From NCBI RefSeq assembly GCF_020700235.1, contig NZ_CP085301.1, forward strand, positions 2,790,001-2,854,000: DNA of 64,000 bases, given 5' to 3'. The position numbers and the translations under genes were made by a program. Positions 17,767-26,378 of the stretch are shown here, in pieces. The notes under the pieces were generated by a model. The model made no database searches. It was not told the DNA's origin and saw nothing but the letters and a program-made list of their open reading frames with translations. The stretch is from Haladaptatus pallidirubidus. GTDB taxonomy: Archaea > Halobacteriota > Halobacteria > Halobacteriales > Haladaptataceae. The number at the start of each line of letters is the position of its first letter. Position 1 is the stretch's first letter.

Positions 17767-17905
17767 AGCTATCGGAGTAGTCTGCAGTAAAACCGCGTTT
17801 ACCCGTCGCGTGACGAGTGATATTTGATATTTCTCATCGTGCAACAAATATTTTCCGTAACGGGTCGGTCGAATCGCTTACCAGCACAGGGATCGATGAG
17901 TGAGT

Positions 17906-18961
17906 ATGGCCGAACCGGAGTTCACGTTCGAACTGCGAATCTGTCGCTGGGCGGAGCGATGCTGGCCGCCGGAAGGTCGTGAACGCCCGGTGCTCGTCGC
18001 CCGGCAACTCGGCACGAAACGCAGGCGATGGGATACGGTGGTCGTGGAAGTGGACGCTGACGCGTTCGCCCGGCGTGCGCAGTTCGGACGAAAACGACTC
18101 GACGGAAACCTCCTGCACGTCGTTCGAAACGCGCCGAATGAGTGGGCGTGGTATCAGGACATCCTTCCCGACCCCGGCTATCCATGGCGGTACGTCAGAG
18201 AGACGATTCACAAGGCGGACGACAGAGGAATTCTGGACGTTCGAAAGCGAGGGCGAAAACTCGAAATTAAACGACGATGGGAGTATCCAGACTGGATTCG
18301 ACGCATCGTCGCCATCGAAAACAAACCCGACTTGGACGCCAGCGCGGCGCGAAATTTGCGCCCACAAATAGAGCGAGATGTCGCCCTCGCGCTGGCCGAC
18401 GAGGTGTGGGTCGCGACACGCGCGACGGGCGATCGAGTCGAACCCGCACTGCTCGAATCCCTGCCGGTCGAGGCGGGGATTCTAACCGTCTCCGGGAACG
18501 AAAACGCCGACTACGGAGGATTCGACGAACACCAGACGAACGTGGCGTGGTTCCCGCAAAGGCTCAACGTTGACGTGCCCGGAACCCGAATTCTGGAGCG
18601 TCCGAGCGGCGGGAAGTACGACCAGTCGGCGGCCCGATTCGAGTACGTCGAACCGGGACGAAAACGACAAAAGCGACTGGAAATTGCGGAGCGGGCCTAC
18701 GAACGCGGTTGGCGGTCGTACACCCGAACCATGCGGCCCGACTGTCGATACTTCGAACTTCGCCACGAAAACCGGATGATGCTTCCGCACTGCTCGGCGA
18801 AATCGTGTTCGCAAACCGCGAGCCAGTGTTCCGGACGCTGTTCCGCGTTCGAACCCGAACCCCCTGCGTGGCGGCAGAAAGTGTGGCCGGTTGAGGGTGG
18901 CCCCGGGAAGGCGATTCGGCGACTGCTTAAATCCCGTCAGGAGCGATTTCGACCGGAGTAA
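17906..18961 (+). CDS. DUF5787-family protein
   Basis: 351 residues, rich in Arg and Trp. It contains LVARQLGTKRRRWDTVVVEVD early on, RRIVAIENKPDLD in the middle and a cysteine cluster near the end (CRYFELRH, HCSAKSCSQTASQCSGRC). The ExKPD-like segment and overall layout recall restriction-type nuclease folds, but this is only suggestive. DUF5787 is a haloarchaeal family of unknown function; the assignment is from recollection of its VARQLG motif. ATG 17906 is preferred to GTG 17900. Confidence 0.65.
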   Translation: MAEPEFTFELRICRWAERCWPPEGRERPVLVARQLGTKRRRWDTVVVEVDADAFARRAQFGRKRLDGNLLHVVRNAPNEWAWYQDILPDPGYPWRYVRETIHKADDRGILDVRKRGRKLEIKRRWEYPDWIRRIVAIENKPDLDASAARNLRPQIERDVALALADEVWVATRATGDRVEPALLESLPVEAGILTVSGNENADYGGFDEHQTNVAWFPQRLNVDVPGTRILERPSGGKYDQSAARFEYVEPGRKRQKRLEIAERAYERGWRSYTRTMRPDCRYFELRHENRMMLPHCSAKSCSQTASQCSGRCSAFEPEPPAWRQKVWPVEGGPGKAIRRLLKSRQERFRPE

Positions 18962-18979
18962 CCCGCGTTTTGGCAGTAC

Positions 18980-19480
18980 TCATCCGGACGCTTCGACGGT
19001 AATGTCCTCGCGCGCGACGGCGAGTTTGAACGTCGGGACGGTTCGGTAGACGACTTCGACGACGCCTTTCCGTTTCAGGCTTTGGAGGGCAGAGCGCACC
19101 TCGTCTGCGTCCGGGTCGATGTCGAACTCCTCGCGGAGCTTGTGAAGCACAGAGACGACACTCTCTGAACGGTCATCCGGACCTGCAAGAACAGAAAAAG
19201 TCTGCTGTTGAAGTTTCGGGACGCGGACGACGCTGGGCGTATCCCCGTCCTCGTCGGCGACCATTCCGGGCTCCACGTCCACGAGGTCGTTCGCCTCGGT
19301 CGTCGCGCAGATGTAACTGTTCTCGTCGCGGTAGTAGTACTCCTTCAGTTCGTTTTCTAGATACTGGTGGACTTCGCTCCCGCTTTCTAACTCCCACCTG
19401 TCCTGTAACTCACTGTTTTTCGTCGGTTGCAGTTCGACCAGGTCGGCGAGTCGCTCGCGGGCCTCCTCGGTCAGCGTCAT
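18980..19480 (-). CDS. DUF5797-family winged-helix protein
   Basis: 166 residues. Two helix-turn-helix-like portions are visible: an N-terminal one (EEARERLADLVELQPTKNSELQDRWELESGSEVHQYLENEL) and a C-terminal winged one (EEFDIDPDADEVRSALQSLKRKGVVEVVYRTVP). The start MTLTEEARERL at 19480 is family-typical. Probably a DNA-binding regulator; targets are unknown. It converges on the DUF5787 gene with an 18-nt gap. Confidence 0.7.
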   Translation of the reverse strand: MTLTEEARERLADLVELQPTKNSELQDRWELESGSEVHQYLENELKEYYYRDENSYICATTEANDLVDVEPGMVADEDGDTPSVVRVPKLQQQTFSVLAGPDDRSESVVSVLHKLREEFDIDPDADEVRSALQSLKRKGVVEVVYRTVPTFKLAVAREDITVEASG

Positions 19481-19816
19481 TGTGGGGTGGATATGCGGGC
19501 GTGTTATTTCCCAGTTCCGGAGCAGTTTCGGCGATGACGAGGGCGTAGGTGAGTTGCAGATGGTTGGTTTTGGAAACATTCAGATTATTCGGGAGATGGA
19601 ACTGCGCCTCGTGGCGCGACGTTTGCAGTTGCTAGGCGCAGATGACGCCCTCACACGTCGCTCGCCCGTTGCCTTCGCCCAGCAGACTCCGTCACGGAAG
19701 TAACGTTAACCTGCCTTTACTCTCAACCAGTTCAACTCTCGAAGCACTCAGACCGCGTTCTCGTCAAACTCTTCGTCTCCGCAATGATTAACCGAGTTCC
19801 GCGAGACATCCCACGC
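19481..19816. other. Intergenic region without recognised gene
   Basis: 336 bases between the divergent DUF5797 gene and the enoyl-CoA hydratase gene. It should hold both promoters. No convincing short gene, repeat or RNA is seen. Confidence 0.4.
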
Positions 19817-20593
19817 ATGTCCGAATGGGATACGGTACGACTCGACTTCGACGACGACGCGGCGACGCTGACGGTTGACCGACCCGACCGACTCAACGCC
19901 CTGAACGTCGAGACACTGCACGCGCTCCGCGAGGCGATTTCGGAAGCAGAATCCGAGGGGGCCCGCGTGCTCGTTCTCACGGGCGCCGGCGAGAAGGCGT
20001 TCATCGCCGGGGCCGACATCAGTCACATGCAAGACCTTTCCGTGACCGAAGCACAGGAGTACGCGGAACTGGGCCACGAAATCGCGGATATGCTGGAGTC
20101 GTTCCCCGCCCCCGTCATCGCGGCGATGAACGGCTACACCTTCGGCGGCGGCTGCGAATTTGCACTGGCCTGTGATTTTCGCGTTGCCAGCGAGGACGCC
20201 GTCATCGGCCAGACCGAAATCGACCTCGGCATCATACCGGGGTGGGGCGGTACCCAGCGCCTTTCGCGTTTGGTCGGCGACGAATTGGCCCGCCGCCTCA
20301 TCTACTTCGGCGAGCGAATCGACGCGCAGGATGCCCACGAGATAGGACTGGTGGGCGAAGTCGTCGCCCACGACCAAATCGAATCCCACGTCGCGGAGAT
20401 GGCGGCAGACCTCGTGGAACGCCCGGCCTTCGCCCTCCAAGCCGCGAAAGAGGCGCTGAATCAGGCGCACGAGGGAACTCAATCGGCGGGACTGCGCTAC
20501 GAGCGCCGCCTCTGGAGTTCGCTGTTCGGCACGCACGATCAGCGAGAGGGGATGGCGGCGTTCTTGGACGACCGGGAACCGGAGTTCGAGTAA
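19817..20593 (+). CDS. Enoyl-CoA hydratase/isomerase family protein
   Basis: 258 residues of the crotonase fold. The oxyanion-hole segments are FIAGADISHM and GYTFGGGCEFALACDFR, and the two catalytic glutamates fit GGCEFA and QTEIDLGIIPGWGGTQRL. It would hydrate trans-2-enoyl-CoA in fatty-acid or amino-acid degradation. ATG 19817 gives the standard family start (SEWDTVRLDFDDDAATLTVDRPDRLNALN). No neighbouring beta-oxidation gene is present. Confidence 0.9.
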   Translation: MSEWDTVRLDFDDDAATLTVDRPDRLNALNVETLHALREAISEAESEGARVLVLTGAGEKAFIAGADISHMQDLSVTEAQEYAELGHEIADMLESFPAPVIAAMNGYTFGGGCEFALACDFRVASEDAVIGQTEIDLGIIPGWGGTQRLSRLVGDELARRLIYFGERIDAQDAHEIGLVGEVVAHDQIESHVAEMAADLVERPAFALQAAKEALNQAHEGTQSAGLRYERRLWSSLFGTHDQREGMAAFLDDREPEFE

Positions 20594-20676
20594 AGACGTT
20601 CTGTGGTGGAACTCCAAAACGGTCGCGGCGGCGGGCGTGACAACAGCTAAGATGCTTCATGTTGTTCCATGTTCCC

Positions 20677-20934
20677 ATGGGACGTACTGTCCGGTTCAGC
20701 CATCTGGAATCCGAACTTCAGCGGCTGTCCTATCCGATATCACGTAACGCCGCCGCAACCGAGTTCGACGACGTGACGGTTCTCTTCACGAAAGGGGAAA
20801 AGAACCTTGGCCAGCTCGTTTCGCAAACCGAGCAGGAGGAATACGAATCCGTAGAAGATCTCGATGCGGAAATCAACAACGTCCTCCCGCGGGAGGCGGT
20901 GGGCGAACCGTATCAGTCTGAGGGCGAGGGGTAA
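20677..20934 (+). CDS. DUF5789-family small protein
   Basis: 85 residues: GRTVRFSHLESELQRLSYPISRNAAATEFDDVTVLFTKGEKNLGQLV...DLDAEINNVLPREAVGEPYQSEG. The pattern matches the widespread haloarchaeal DUF5789 family, whose function is unknown. ATG 20677 gives the family start. It lies 45 nt upstream of the TFS gene in the same direction. Confidence 0.75.
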   Translation: MGRTVRFSHLESELQRLSYPISRNAAATEFDDVTVLFTKGEKNLGQLVSQTEQEEYESVEDLDAEINNVLPREAVGEPYQSEGEG

Positions 20935-20979
20935 GAAGCACGCCGTTTAAATGGGCGCGTCGGCTATCCCGGGACAACA

Positions 20980-21291
20980 ATGGAGTTTTGTGACGAGTGC
21001 GGTTCCATGATGAAAGCCGACGACGGCCTCTGGGTTTGCGGAAGCTGTGGCTACGAGAAACCCAAAGGCGACGCCAGCGACTACACTATCACCGAAGACC
21101 AAGAGGCCAGCGAGATAATCGAAAGCGGCGGCGGCACCAACGGTCTGCCGACCACCAGCGCGCAGTGTCCGAACTGTGACAACGACGAAGCCTACTGGTA
21201 CATGCAACAGATTCGCTCCGCCGACGAGAGCGAAACCCGATTCTTCGTCTGCACCGAGTGCGAACACAAGTGGCGCGAAGACGATCATTAA
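20980..21291 (+). CDS. tfs: Transcription factor S (archaeal TFIIS/RPB9-like)
   Basis: 103 residues with two zinc ribbons: N-terminal CDECGSMM...CGSCGY and C-terminal CPNCDNDEAYWYMQQIRSADESETRFFVCTECEHKW, which holds the catalytic DE dipeptide of cleavage factors (here in SADESET). It binds RNA polymerase and stimulates transcript cleavage in backtracked complexes. Length and motif order are standard. Confidence 0.92.
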   Translation: MEFCDECGSMMKADDGLWVCGSCGYEKPKGDASDYTITEDQEASEIIESGGGTNGLPTTSAQCPNCDNDEAYWYMQQIRSADESETRFFVCTECEHKWREDDH

Positions 21292-21294
21292 CCG

Positions 21295-21363
21295 CGAGCT
21301 TTTACGACGGTCGAGAGCCAGCGCGGTTCGCGCTGACTCTGTCCGTCTCCCTGTAAAAGCTCG
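21295..21363. repeat. Inverted repeat enclosing a second hairpin between convergent genes
   Basis: CGAGCTTTTAC (21295-21305) is the exact reverse complement of GTAAAAGCTCG (21353-21363). Inside lies CAGCGCG/CGCGCTG with a GTT loop near 21319-21335. It directly follows the TFS stop and faces the TrmI stop at 21534, so it may end transcripts from either side. The rest of the 242-bp gap holds no gene that I recognise. Confidence 0.5.
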
Positions 21364-21533
21364 ACCAAAAGCACAGCGTCACCTCCTCGGGCGCTCCTTG
21401 CAGTCGCACCTCGAAGGTTCCATGGCCTGCTCACTTCGTTCGCGGGAGTGTGTTCTAGCGGTTGTGTCGCCTGCCTCTCGCTCACTGCGCTCGCTAACTG
21501 AAAGATCACAAAAAGAAAGTCGAAAACGCGGCG

Positions 21534-22256
21534 TTACAACTTTCGCGCGAACGTCAGATAGCCGGTGTGGCCGACTCCCGTCGTCGTGGGGCGCGTCCCT
21601 CGGTCGTCGAAATCCATCTCGCGTTGAATGGTTTCCATCGTCCGGATGTTGTCGAGAGTGGCCTCGCGCGCGGCCATCTCGACATCGCGCGCGCTCTCCA
21701 CGAACGGGGCGTACACGCCGAGCGACCCGCCGTCAGCGAGCAGTTCGGGCGTGTGCGCGACGACGACCGCCGCGTCCGGCGTGTCGAGCGTGAGCACGTC
21801 GAACTCGCCGAGGTCGTCCACCTCGTCGGTTATGTCGCCGGTTCTGATATCGACTCGGTCGGCGACATCCGCCATCTCGATGTTCTCGCGCGCGACCTCC
21901 GCAAAGTCGGCTTTGCGTTCGAACGTGACGACGTCCGCGCCGATTCGACCGAGATACCCCGCCAGAACGCCGGTTCCGGTTCCTGCGTCCAGCACGCGGT
22001 CGCCAGCCGAAACGCCCGTTTCTCCGACGACGAGTCCGATGTCCCGCGGGAGCATCGGCGCGCCGGTTCGCTCGAAATGGTGAAACAGGTCGGGTCCGCG
22101 AAGTCGGCGGACCGTAAACTCCTCGTCGAGATGCGTTGACAGGACGTCGCCCGGTTGCACGTCTTCGGGAACGGTGAGGACGCCGAGGTCGGTCTGGAGT
22201 TCCTCACCGGGGTCGCGCAGATACTCCCGGTCGCCGTGCGTGAGCAGAACCGTCAC
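21534..22256 (-). CDS. trmI: tRNA (adenine-N1)-methyltransferase, TrmI family
   Basis: 240 residues. An N-terminal small domain ([13 protein letters not shown]...[36 protein letters not shown]) precedes a Rossmann SAM-binding domain ([17 protein letters not shown], the motif-II acidic VVTFERK, and LTLDTPDA). The enzyme makes m1A in tRNA (position 57/58). It starts with GTG and overlaps the NAC stop by 4 nt, so the two are translated from one message. Confidence 0.85.
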   Translation of the reverse strand: MTVLLTHGDREYLRDPGEELQTDLGVLTVPEDVQPGDVLSTHLDEEFTVRRLRGPDLFHHFERTGAPMLPRDIGLVVGETGVSAGDRVLDAGTGTGVLAGYLGRIGADVVTFERKADFAEVARENIEMADVADRVDIRTGDITDEVDDLGEFDVLTLDTPDAAVVVAHTPELLADGGSLGVYAPFVESARDVEMAAREATLDNIRTMETIQREMDFDDRGTRPTTTGVGHTGYLTFARKL

Positions 22257-22645
22257 TCCAGTCGCTCGACCGCCGCCGCGAGGTCGCCATCGACCGCTTC
22301 GAGCGCCTCGCGGGCTTTGTCCTCGCTCGCGCCCGTTCGCTGGGCGACGATTTCCACGTCGGCGTCCGGAATCGCGCTCGCGGACGCATCTGCATCGCCC
22401 GCCTCGACCGCACCGCTTGCGCCGCCGGTCGATTCGCGCGTTTCGGCGTCGCCGACGATTTGATAGGTTTGTTGACCGCGGGCGTCCATCCGGGTGACCT
22501 CGGGATCGCTGAAGACGAGTTCCTCGCCGTCAGCGGTGCGGATGACCACTTCTTCGGCATCGACGTCGTCCACGTCGATACCCATTTGCTTCATCATCTG
22601 TTGCATCTTTCGGGGGTTGAGTCCGCCGCCGCCTCCTCCAAACAT
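22253..22645 (-). CDS. nac: Nascent polypeptide-associated complex protein (NAC alpha)
   Basis: 130 residues: [48 protein letters not shown], the archaeal NAC start; a Ser/Ala/Asp linker; and a C-terminal UBA domain ([33 protein letters not shown]). Archaeal NAC is a homodimeric ribosome-associated chaperone. It is followed by trmI with a 4-nt overlap and preceded by the PUA-domain gene in the same direction. Confidence 0.92.
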   Translation of the reverse strand: MFGGGGGGLNPRKMQQMMKQMGIDVDDVDAEEVVIRTADGEELVFSDPEVTRMDARGQQTYQIVGDAETRESTGGASGAVEAGDADASASAIPDADVEIVAQRTGASEDKAREALEAVDGDLAAAVERLE

Positions 22646-22741
22646 ACCCGAATCGTCGGAACGGAGGGCAAAAAACGTGACGCAAACGCGGCGCGTTATC
22701 GACCGTCTGCCTCGCGCTGGCGAACGTATCTCGAGAGTTCA

Positions 22742-23284
22742 CTACTCACCCGCGCCGTCCCGCACTTTGACCGCCATTCCGGTCGTAAAATCGAGGATGG
22801 CGTCCGCGTCGAGTTCGGCGCGCCCGACCGCGAGCAGGTCGCCGTTTTCGTGGGTGACGAGCACTTCGTCGCCGGCGCGAATGTCGCCGTCGGCCTCGTC
22901 CACGAACTTCGCGAAGACGTTCTTTCCGTCGCGGACGAACGGTTCGCTCTCGTCGCCGACGATGACCCTGCCCGCCGGGGAGTCGAGGGCGTTCGCGAGT
23001 CGGGAACCCCCGGCGAGTCCGAGGGTAAATCGACCGTCGGTCGCGTAGGTGACCAGTCTGGTCCCGTCCGCGTGAACCTGCTGTGGGCGTCCGGAGGACG
23101 ACCGGCGGATTTCCAACTTCTCGTCCCGCGGGAATAGGGCGGAGCCGGCGCCCGCTCCGAACTGGTAATCCGCCGTGATGCGGAGGGAGGGTAAGTCGTC
23201 GGCCTCCGTGCTCTCGTTTTCCTCCGCAGTTTCGCCGGCGGCTGTATTCTCGATTTCCGCGCTCTCGGGGTCGGCTTCGGTCAT
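22742..23284 (-). CDS. PUA-domain RNA-binding protein
   Basis: 180 residues. An acidic low-complexity head (about 32 residues, Glu/Ala/Asp) leads to a small domain (LRITADYQFGAGAGSALFPRD...VTYATDGRFTLGLAGG) and a C-terminal PUA domain (RVIVGDESEPFVRDGKNVFAKFV...IRAGDEVLVTHENGDLLAVGRAEL). PUA domains bind structured RNA, and the placement upstream of nac-trmI fits a tRNA/rRNA role. ATG 23284 is chosen because the frame further upstream has no domain character. Confidence 0.8.
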   Translation of the reverse strand: MTEADPESAEIENTAAGETAEENESTEADDLPSLRITADYQFGAGAGSALFPRDEKLEIRRSSSGRPQQVHADGTRLVTYATDGRFTLGLAGGSRLANALDSPAGRVIVGDESEPFVRDGKNVFAKFVDEADGDIRAGDEVLVTHENGDLLAVGRAELDADAILDFTTGMAVKVRDGAGE

Positions 23285-23424
23285 TGACCTGGCTTCGTCG
23301 GGGCGGGCTGAAAGCCCTTCGACATCATTGATTGTTATGCTATACCATATCATTGCCATTTGGAACCGTGACCCAGTCTATCGGTTTGAGAGTGATTTAT
23401 TAGGAGTGAGACCGAAAGTCGGGT

Positions 23425-23601
23425 ATGAACTCGAAAGAACTACTCGGAATCGCGCTTCTCATCGTCGGGAGCGTCGTGATTTTCGCCATTACGTCGATGG
23501 CCGGGTCGCTCGTGGGGAACGTCCTCGCTGGCGTCGCTACGGTCGCGCTCGCGGCGGGCGCACTGATGTACGGAACGGCAGAAGACGGACGTCCGGTTTA
23601 A
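23425..23601 (+). CDS. 58-residue membrane protein
   Basis: A short frame, ATG 23425 to TAA 23601, encodes NSKELLGIALLIVGSVVIFA...LVGNVLAGVATVALAAGALMYGT and a polar tail. Two hydrophobic segments are clear, suggesting a hairpin in the membrane. The stop overlaps the stop of the convergent NYN gene by 4 nt. Function unknown. Confidence 0.6.
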   Translation: MNSKELLGIALLIVGSVVIFAITSMAGSLVGNVLAGVATVALAAGALMYGTAEDGRPV

Positions 23602-24095
23602 AGCAGAAACGTCTCGGTTCGTTCGCTCAAATCGACGAACGTGTCGGCGGCGTCGATGAGTTCTTCCGCTGACGATTCTTTGAAACCCATCACTTCCACG
23701 CGCACCCCCTCGTGGCGAAGATGGGTTGCGAGTCGAGCGAAATCCCCATCTCCGGTGCAGAGGACGACGGTGTCCACTTTCGGCGCGAGCGTAATCGCGT
23801 CGAGACAGATGCCGACGTCCCAGTCGGCCTTCTTCGAACCGTCGCCGAACGTTTTTATCGCCTTTATCTTCGTCTCGAAGCCGATGTCGGTGAGGGCATC
23901 GAAAAAGCGGTCTTCGTCGGGGCTATCGGCCTGAATGACGTAGGCGATGGCGCGCGTCAAATCGCGTTCCTGCGTCGCCTTCGAGAGGAGGGATGAGTAG
24001 TCGATGTTCCGGCTGTAAACACTTTGAGCCGTGTGGTAGAGATTTTGCGCGTCGGCCAACACCGTCACGCGCTGGGCCGGATGAATCTCGGTCAT
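23598..24095 (-). CDS. NYN-domain (LabA/DUF88-like) predicted ribonuclease
   Basis: 165 residues with the PIN-like NYN pattern: VTVLADAQNLYHT (first acidic residue), the middle KADWDVGICLDAITLAPKVDTVVLCTGDGDFARL (Asp cluster) and LRHEGVRVEVMGFKESSAEELIDAADTFVDL. The conserved acidic residues would bind Mg2+ for RNA cleavage. The family includes LabA and MARF1 NYN domains; the RNA substrate is unknown. Confidence 0.85.
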   Translation of the reverse strand: MTEIHPAQRVTVLADAQNLYHTAQSVYSRNIDYSSLLSKATQERDLTRAIAYVIQADSPDEDRFFDALTDIGFETKIKAIKTFGDGSKKADWDVGICLDAITLAPKVDTVVLCTGDGDFARLATHLRHEGVRVEVMGFKESSAEELIDAADTFVDLSERTETFLL

Positions 24096-24144
24096 ACCTT
24101 GGTGTGATAACTACTCGCATAAAGAGGTTCCTGCTTTGCCTCCA

Positions 24145-24786
24145 TCAGCTTTCTGGGGTTTCGTGCCACGTCAGCGAGAGGGTATCGGGGTCGAGTATGT
24201 AATATCGCTCCCACGTCGGTGCCACACTGACGACGCGAGTGCCGCTAATCGTCGTCTCCGTGTGCTCGTGATGGTGACCGATGAGACAGAGATCCGGGTC
24301 GAGTGCGGCGAGTAAATCGTCGATGTGCGAACAGCCGACTTCGTACTCCTCCGAGACGGGCAATCCGTGCGGCGCTTCGTGCGTCATCAGCACGTCGATC
24401 GATTCGAGCGACAGCGCACGCTCGATGTCTTCGTGCGTGAAATGTCTTCTGCGCTCGCCGACGAGGTTCGCGCGCGGGCGGTCGTACTGCGTCGGCGCGT
24501 AATTTCCCGACAGTCCGGCGATTCGAAGGCCGTCCAGTTTGACCACAGTGCTAGCCAGCAGGGTGGCGTTTCGAACGTCCGAATTTGAAACCAGTCCGTT
24601 CCGGAGCGCAGAAATCGTATCGAAATCCTCGTTGTTTCCCGCGATGAACCACGTCGGTTTCGGCAAATCGTAGTACATCAGGTCGCCGAGTTGTAGAGTG
24701 ACGTCTTGGTTCGCTTCGCGGTAGGCCGCAAAGAGCGCGCGCCGTTTTTCCAGGGCGGCGGCGTGAGCATCTCCGAGGACGAGCAT
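24145..24786 (-). CDS. Calcineurin-like metallophosphoesterase
   Basis: 213 residues with all five metal-binding motifs in order: LGDAHA, LQLGDLMYYD, FIAGNNED, MTHEAPHG and IGHHHEH. It is a soluble phosphoesterase. The GDAH start and the DHEAPHG variant suggest a haloarchaeal subfamily of unknown substrate. It lies 49 nt upstream of the NYN gene in the same direction. Confidence 0.85.
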   Translation of the reverse strand: MLVLGDAHAAALEKRRALFAAYREANQDVTLQLGDLMYYDLPKPTWFIAGNNEDFDTISALRNGLVSNSDVRNATLLASTVVKLDGLRIAGLSGNYAPTQYDRPRANLVGERRRHFTHEDIERALSLESIDVLMTHEAPHGLPVSEEYEVGCSHIDDLLAALDPDLCLIGHHHEHTETTISGTRVVSVAPTWERYYILDPDTLSLTWHETPES

Positions 24787-24832
24787 CGACCGTGATTATT
24801 TCCGGAGACGTGATAATACCGCCGGATTCGCT

Positions 24833-25171
24833 TCACCCGAAAAGAACGAGCGCGACGGCGGCGAATACGAGCAGCCCAATTCCGTAAAAGAGGACTTTGA
24901 TGTCGCTATCCATTCGTTTTGCCTGCATATCGGCCGGATCGACGATCGTACTCGCGATCCCCATCGAATCCGCATTGGTCGTCGCGGTTCCCATCCGGAC
25001 GGTTCCAGTTCCGCCGAGCGCGAACAACAGCGCTACCAACCCGAGTCCGAACAGACAGAGGAGAACTATTCCGGATCGGGTAACGGCGTAGGTGAGGGCG
25101 ACGGTAAGACCGGCGTAAACGAGGGTGTACCGAACACCACACCGCCCGATGAGGCTCCAATCCATAATCAT
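24833..25171 (-). CDS. Small membrane protein, unknown
   Basis: 112 residues with three hydrophobic segments (about 15-32, 33-50 and 91-111) separated by a polar loop (TTNADSMGIASTIVDPADMQAKRMDSD). It could start at ATG 25171 or 25165. No known family is recognised. It is divergent from the dap operon. Confidence 0.55.
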   Translation of the reverse strand: MIMDWSLIGRCGVRYTLVYAGLTVALTYAVTRSGIVLLCLFGLGLVALLFALGGTGTVRMGTATTNADSMGIASTIVDPADMQAKRMDSDIKVLFYGIGLLVFAAVALVLFG

Positions 25172-25493
25172 GTAAATGTGTAATAGGTGATAAAATTAAT
25201 CATAGATCATGGGTTTCGTAACGCTCGAAAACACTTCGAAAGCGGCGGTACACGTGTTTCTGGCAACCGCCCCAAACTCTGCCTGCGGCGTAAGGCATAA
25301 GTCCCCACGGAAACAGCCTGTTGTATATGCCATGTGCAGTCGCTCACTCCCTGTTTGCGTTTGGGACAAGCGACGGCACAGTCGGAAAACGCAAAAAACG
25401 CGCGAAATAAACGGTTTGTGGCGGGATTGGCACTCCCGTCGCGGGCCACCTTCGTTTTGCACCGCGCGACCACCGATTTCCGACTCAAAACCA
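25172..25493 (+). promoter_or_regulatory. Leader/promoter region of the dap operon with two stem-loops
   Basis: 322 bases between the divergent membrane gene and dapA. Hairpin 1 (25333-25380): TGTGC/GCACA, GTCGCT/AGCGAC and TCCC/GGGA stacked with small mismatches (15 pairs). Hairpin 2 (25418-25449): GTGGC/GCCAC with inner GGGA/TCCC. No lysine-riboswitch core sequence is seen. A structured 5' leader is unusual in a clade where leaderless messages are common. The region could also hold operator palindromes. Confidence 0.4.
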
Positions 25494-26378
25494 ATGACGA
25501 ACACACCGTTCCGCGGGGTCTACCCCGCGATGACCACGCCCTTCGAGGGCGACAGCATCGATTACGACCAACTCCGCAGCGACGCCCAGCGTCTCGAACG
25601 CGCCGGCGTACACGGCCTCGTTCCCGTCGGTTCGACCGGCGAGAGCGCGACCCTAACCCACGACGAGCACGCGGAAGTCGTGGAAGCAGTGGTCGAAGTC
25701 GTAGACGTTCCAGTTATCGCCGGAACCGGAAGCAACGCCACGCACGAAGCGCTCGAACTCTCCCGGCGGGCCGAAGCCGCCGGGGCCGATGCACTCCTTC
25801 TCATCTCGCCGTACTACAACAAGCCCGAACCGGCGGGAATGGAGCGACATTTCCGAACCGTCGCCGACGAAGTTGACCTGCCGCAAATCGTCTACAACGT
25901 CCCGTCCCGGACGGGTCGGAACATCGACGTGGAGACGACGGTTTCGCTGGCGAGTCACGAGAACATCGCGGGCTACAAGGCCGCGAGCGGCGACCTCGGA
26001 CAGATCGGTGAAATCATCGAGCGAACCAGAAGCGAGGAATTCGCGGTGCTGTCGGGCGACGACGCCCTGACGCTTCCGATGCTGTCGCTCGGCGCGACCG
26101 GCACAATCAGCGTGTCGGCGAACGTCGAACCGGAGCGAACCTGCGAACTGGTCGAATCGGCGCTCGATGGCGATTACGACAGAGCGCAGGAACTCCAGCA
26201 CGAACTGGGGCCGCTGTTCCGCGCGCTGTTCTCCGAGACGAACCCGATTCCGGTGAAGACGGCGATGGAAATCAGGGAGTACGGCCCGGGCGAACTTCGC
26301 CCGCCGCTGTCGTCCCTCTCCAAGGAGAACCGCGAGGAACTGGCAGGGGTTCTGGATAGCTTGGAGGGGTTCGCGTGA
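25494..26378 (+). CDS. dapA: 4-hydroxy-tetrahydrodipicolinate synthase
   Basis: 294 residues, a TIM barrel. Landmarks are GSTGES (46-51), Tyr134 in IVYNVPSRTGRN, and the Schiff-base Lys162 in IAGYKAASGD. It condenses pyruvate with aspartate semialdehyde, the first committed step to diaminopimelate and lysine. ATG 25494 gives the normal length, and the long upstream in-frame extension has no homology features. It is the first gene of a six-gene operon; dapB overlaps it by 4 nt. Confidence 0.93.
   Translation: MTNTPFRGVYPAMTTPFEGDSIDYDQLRSDAQRLERAGVHGLVPVGSTGESATLTHDEHAEVVEAVVEVVDVPVIAGTGSNATHEALELSRRAEAAGADALLLISPYYNKPEPAGMERHFRTVADEVDLPQIVYNVPSRTGRNIDVETTVSLASHENIAGYKAASGDLGQIGEIIERTRSEEFAVLSGDDALTLPMLSLGATGTISVSANVEPERTCELVESALDGDYDRAQELQHELGPLFRALFSETNPIPVKTAMEIREYGPGELRPPLSSLSKENREELAGVLDSLEGFA

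Noticed and set aside
25172..25493. Lysine riboswitch upstream of dapA
   Set aside because: The conserved L-box core is not present; only generic hairpins are visible.
25209..25493. N-terminal extension of dapA by 95 codons
   Set aside because: Not part of the TIM-barrel fold, lies over the hairpins, and ATG 25494 gives the normal length.
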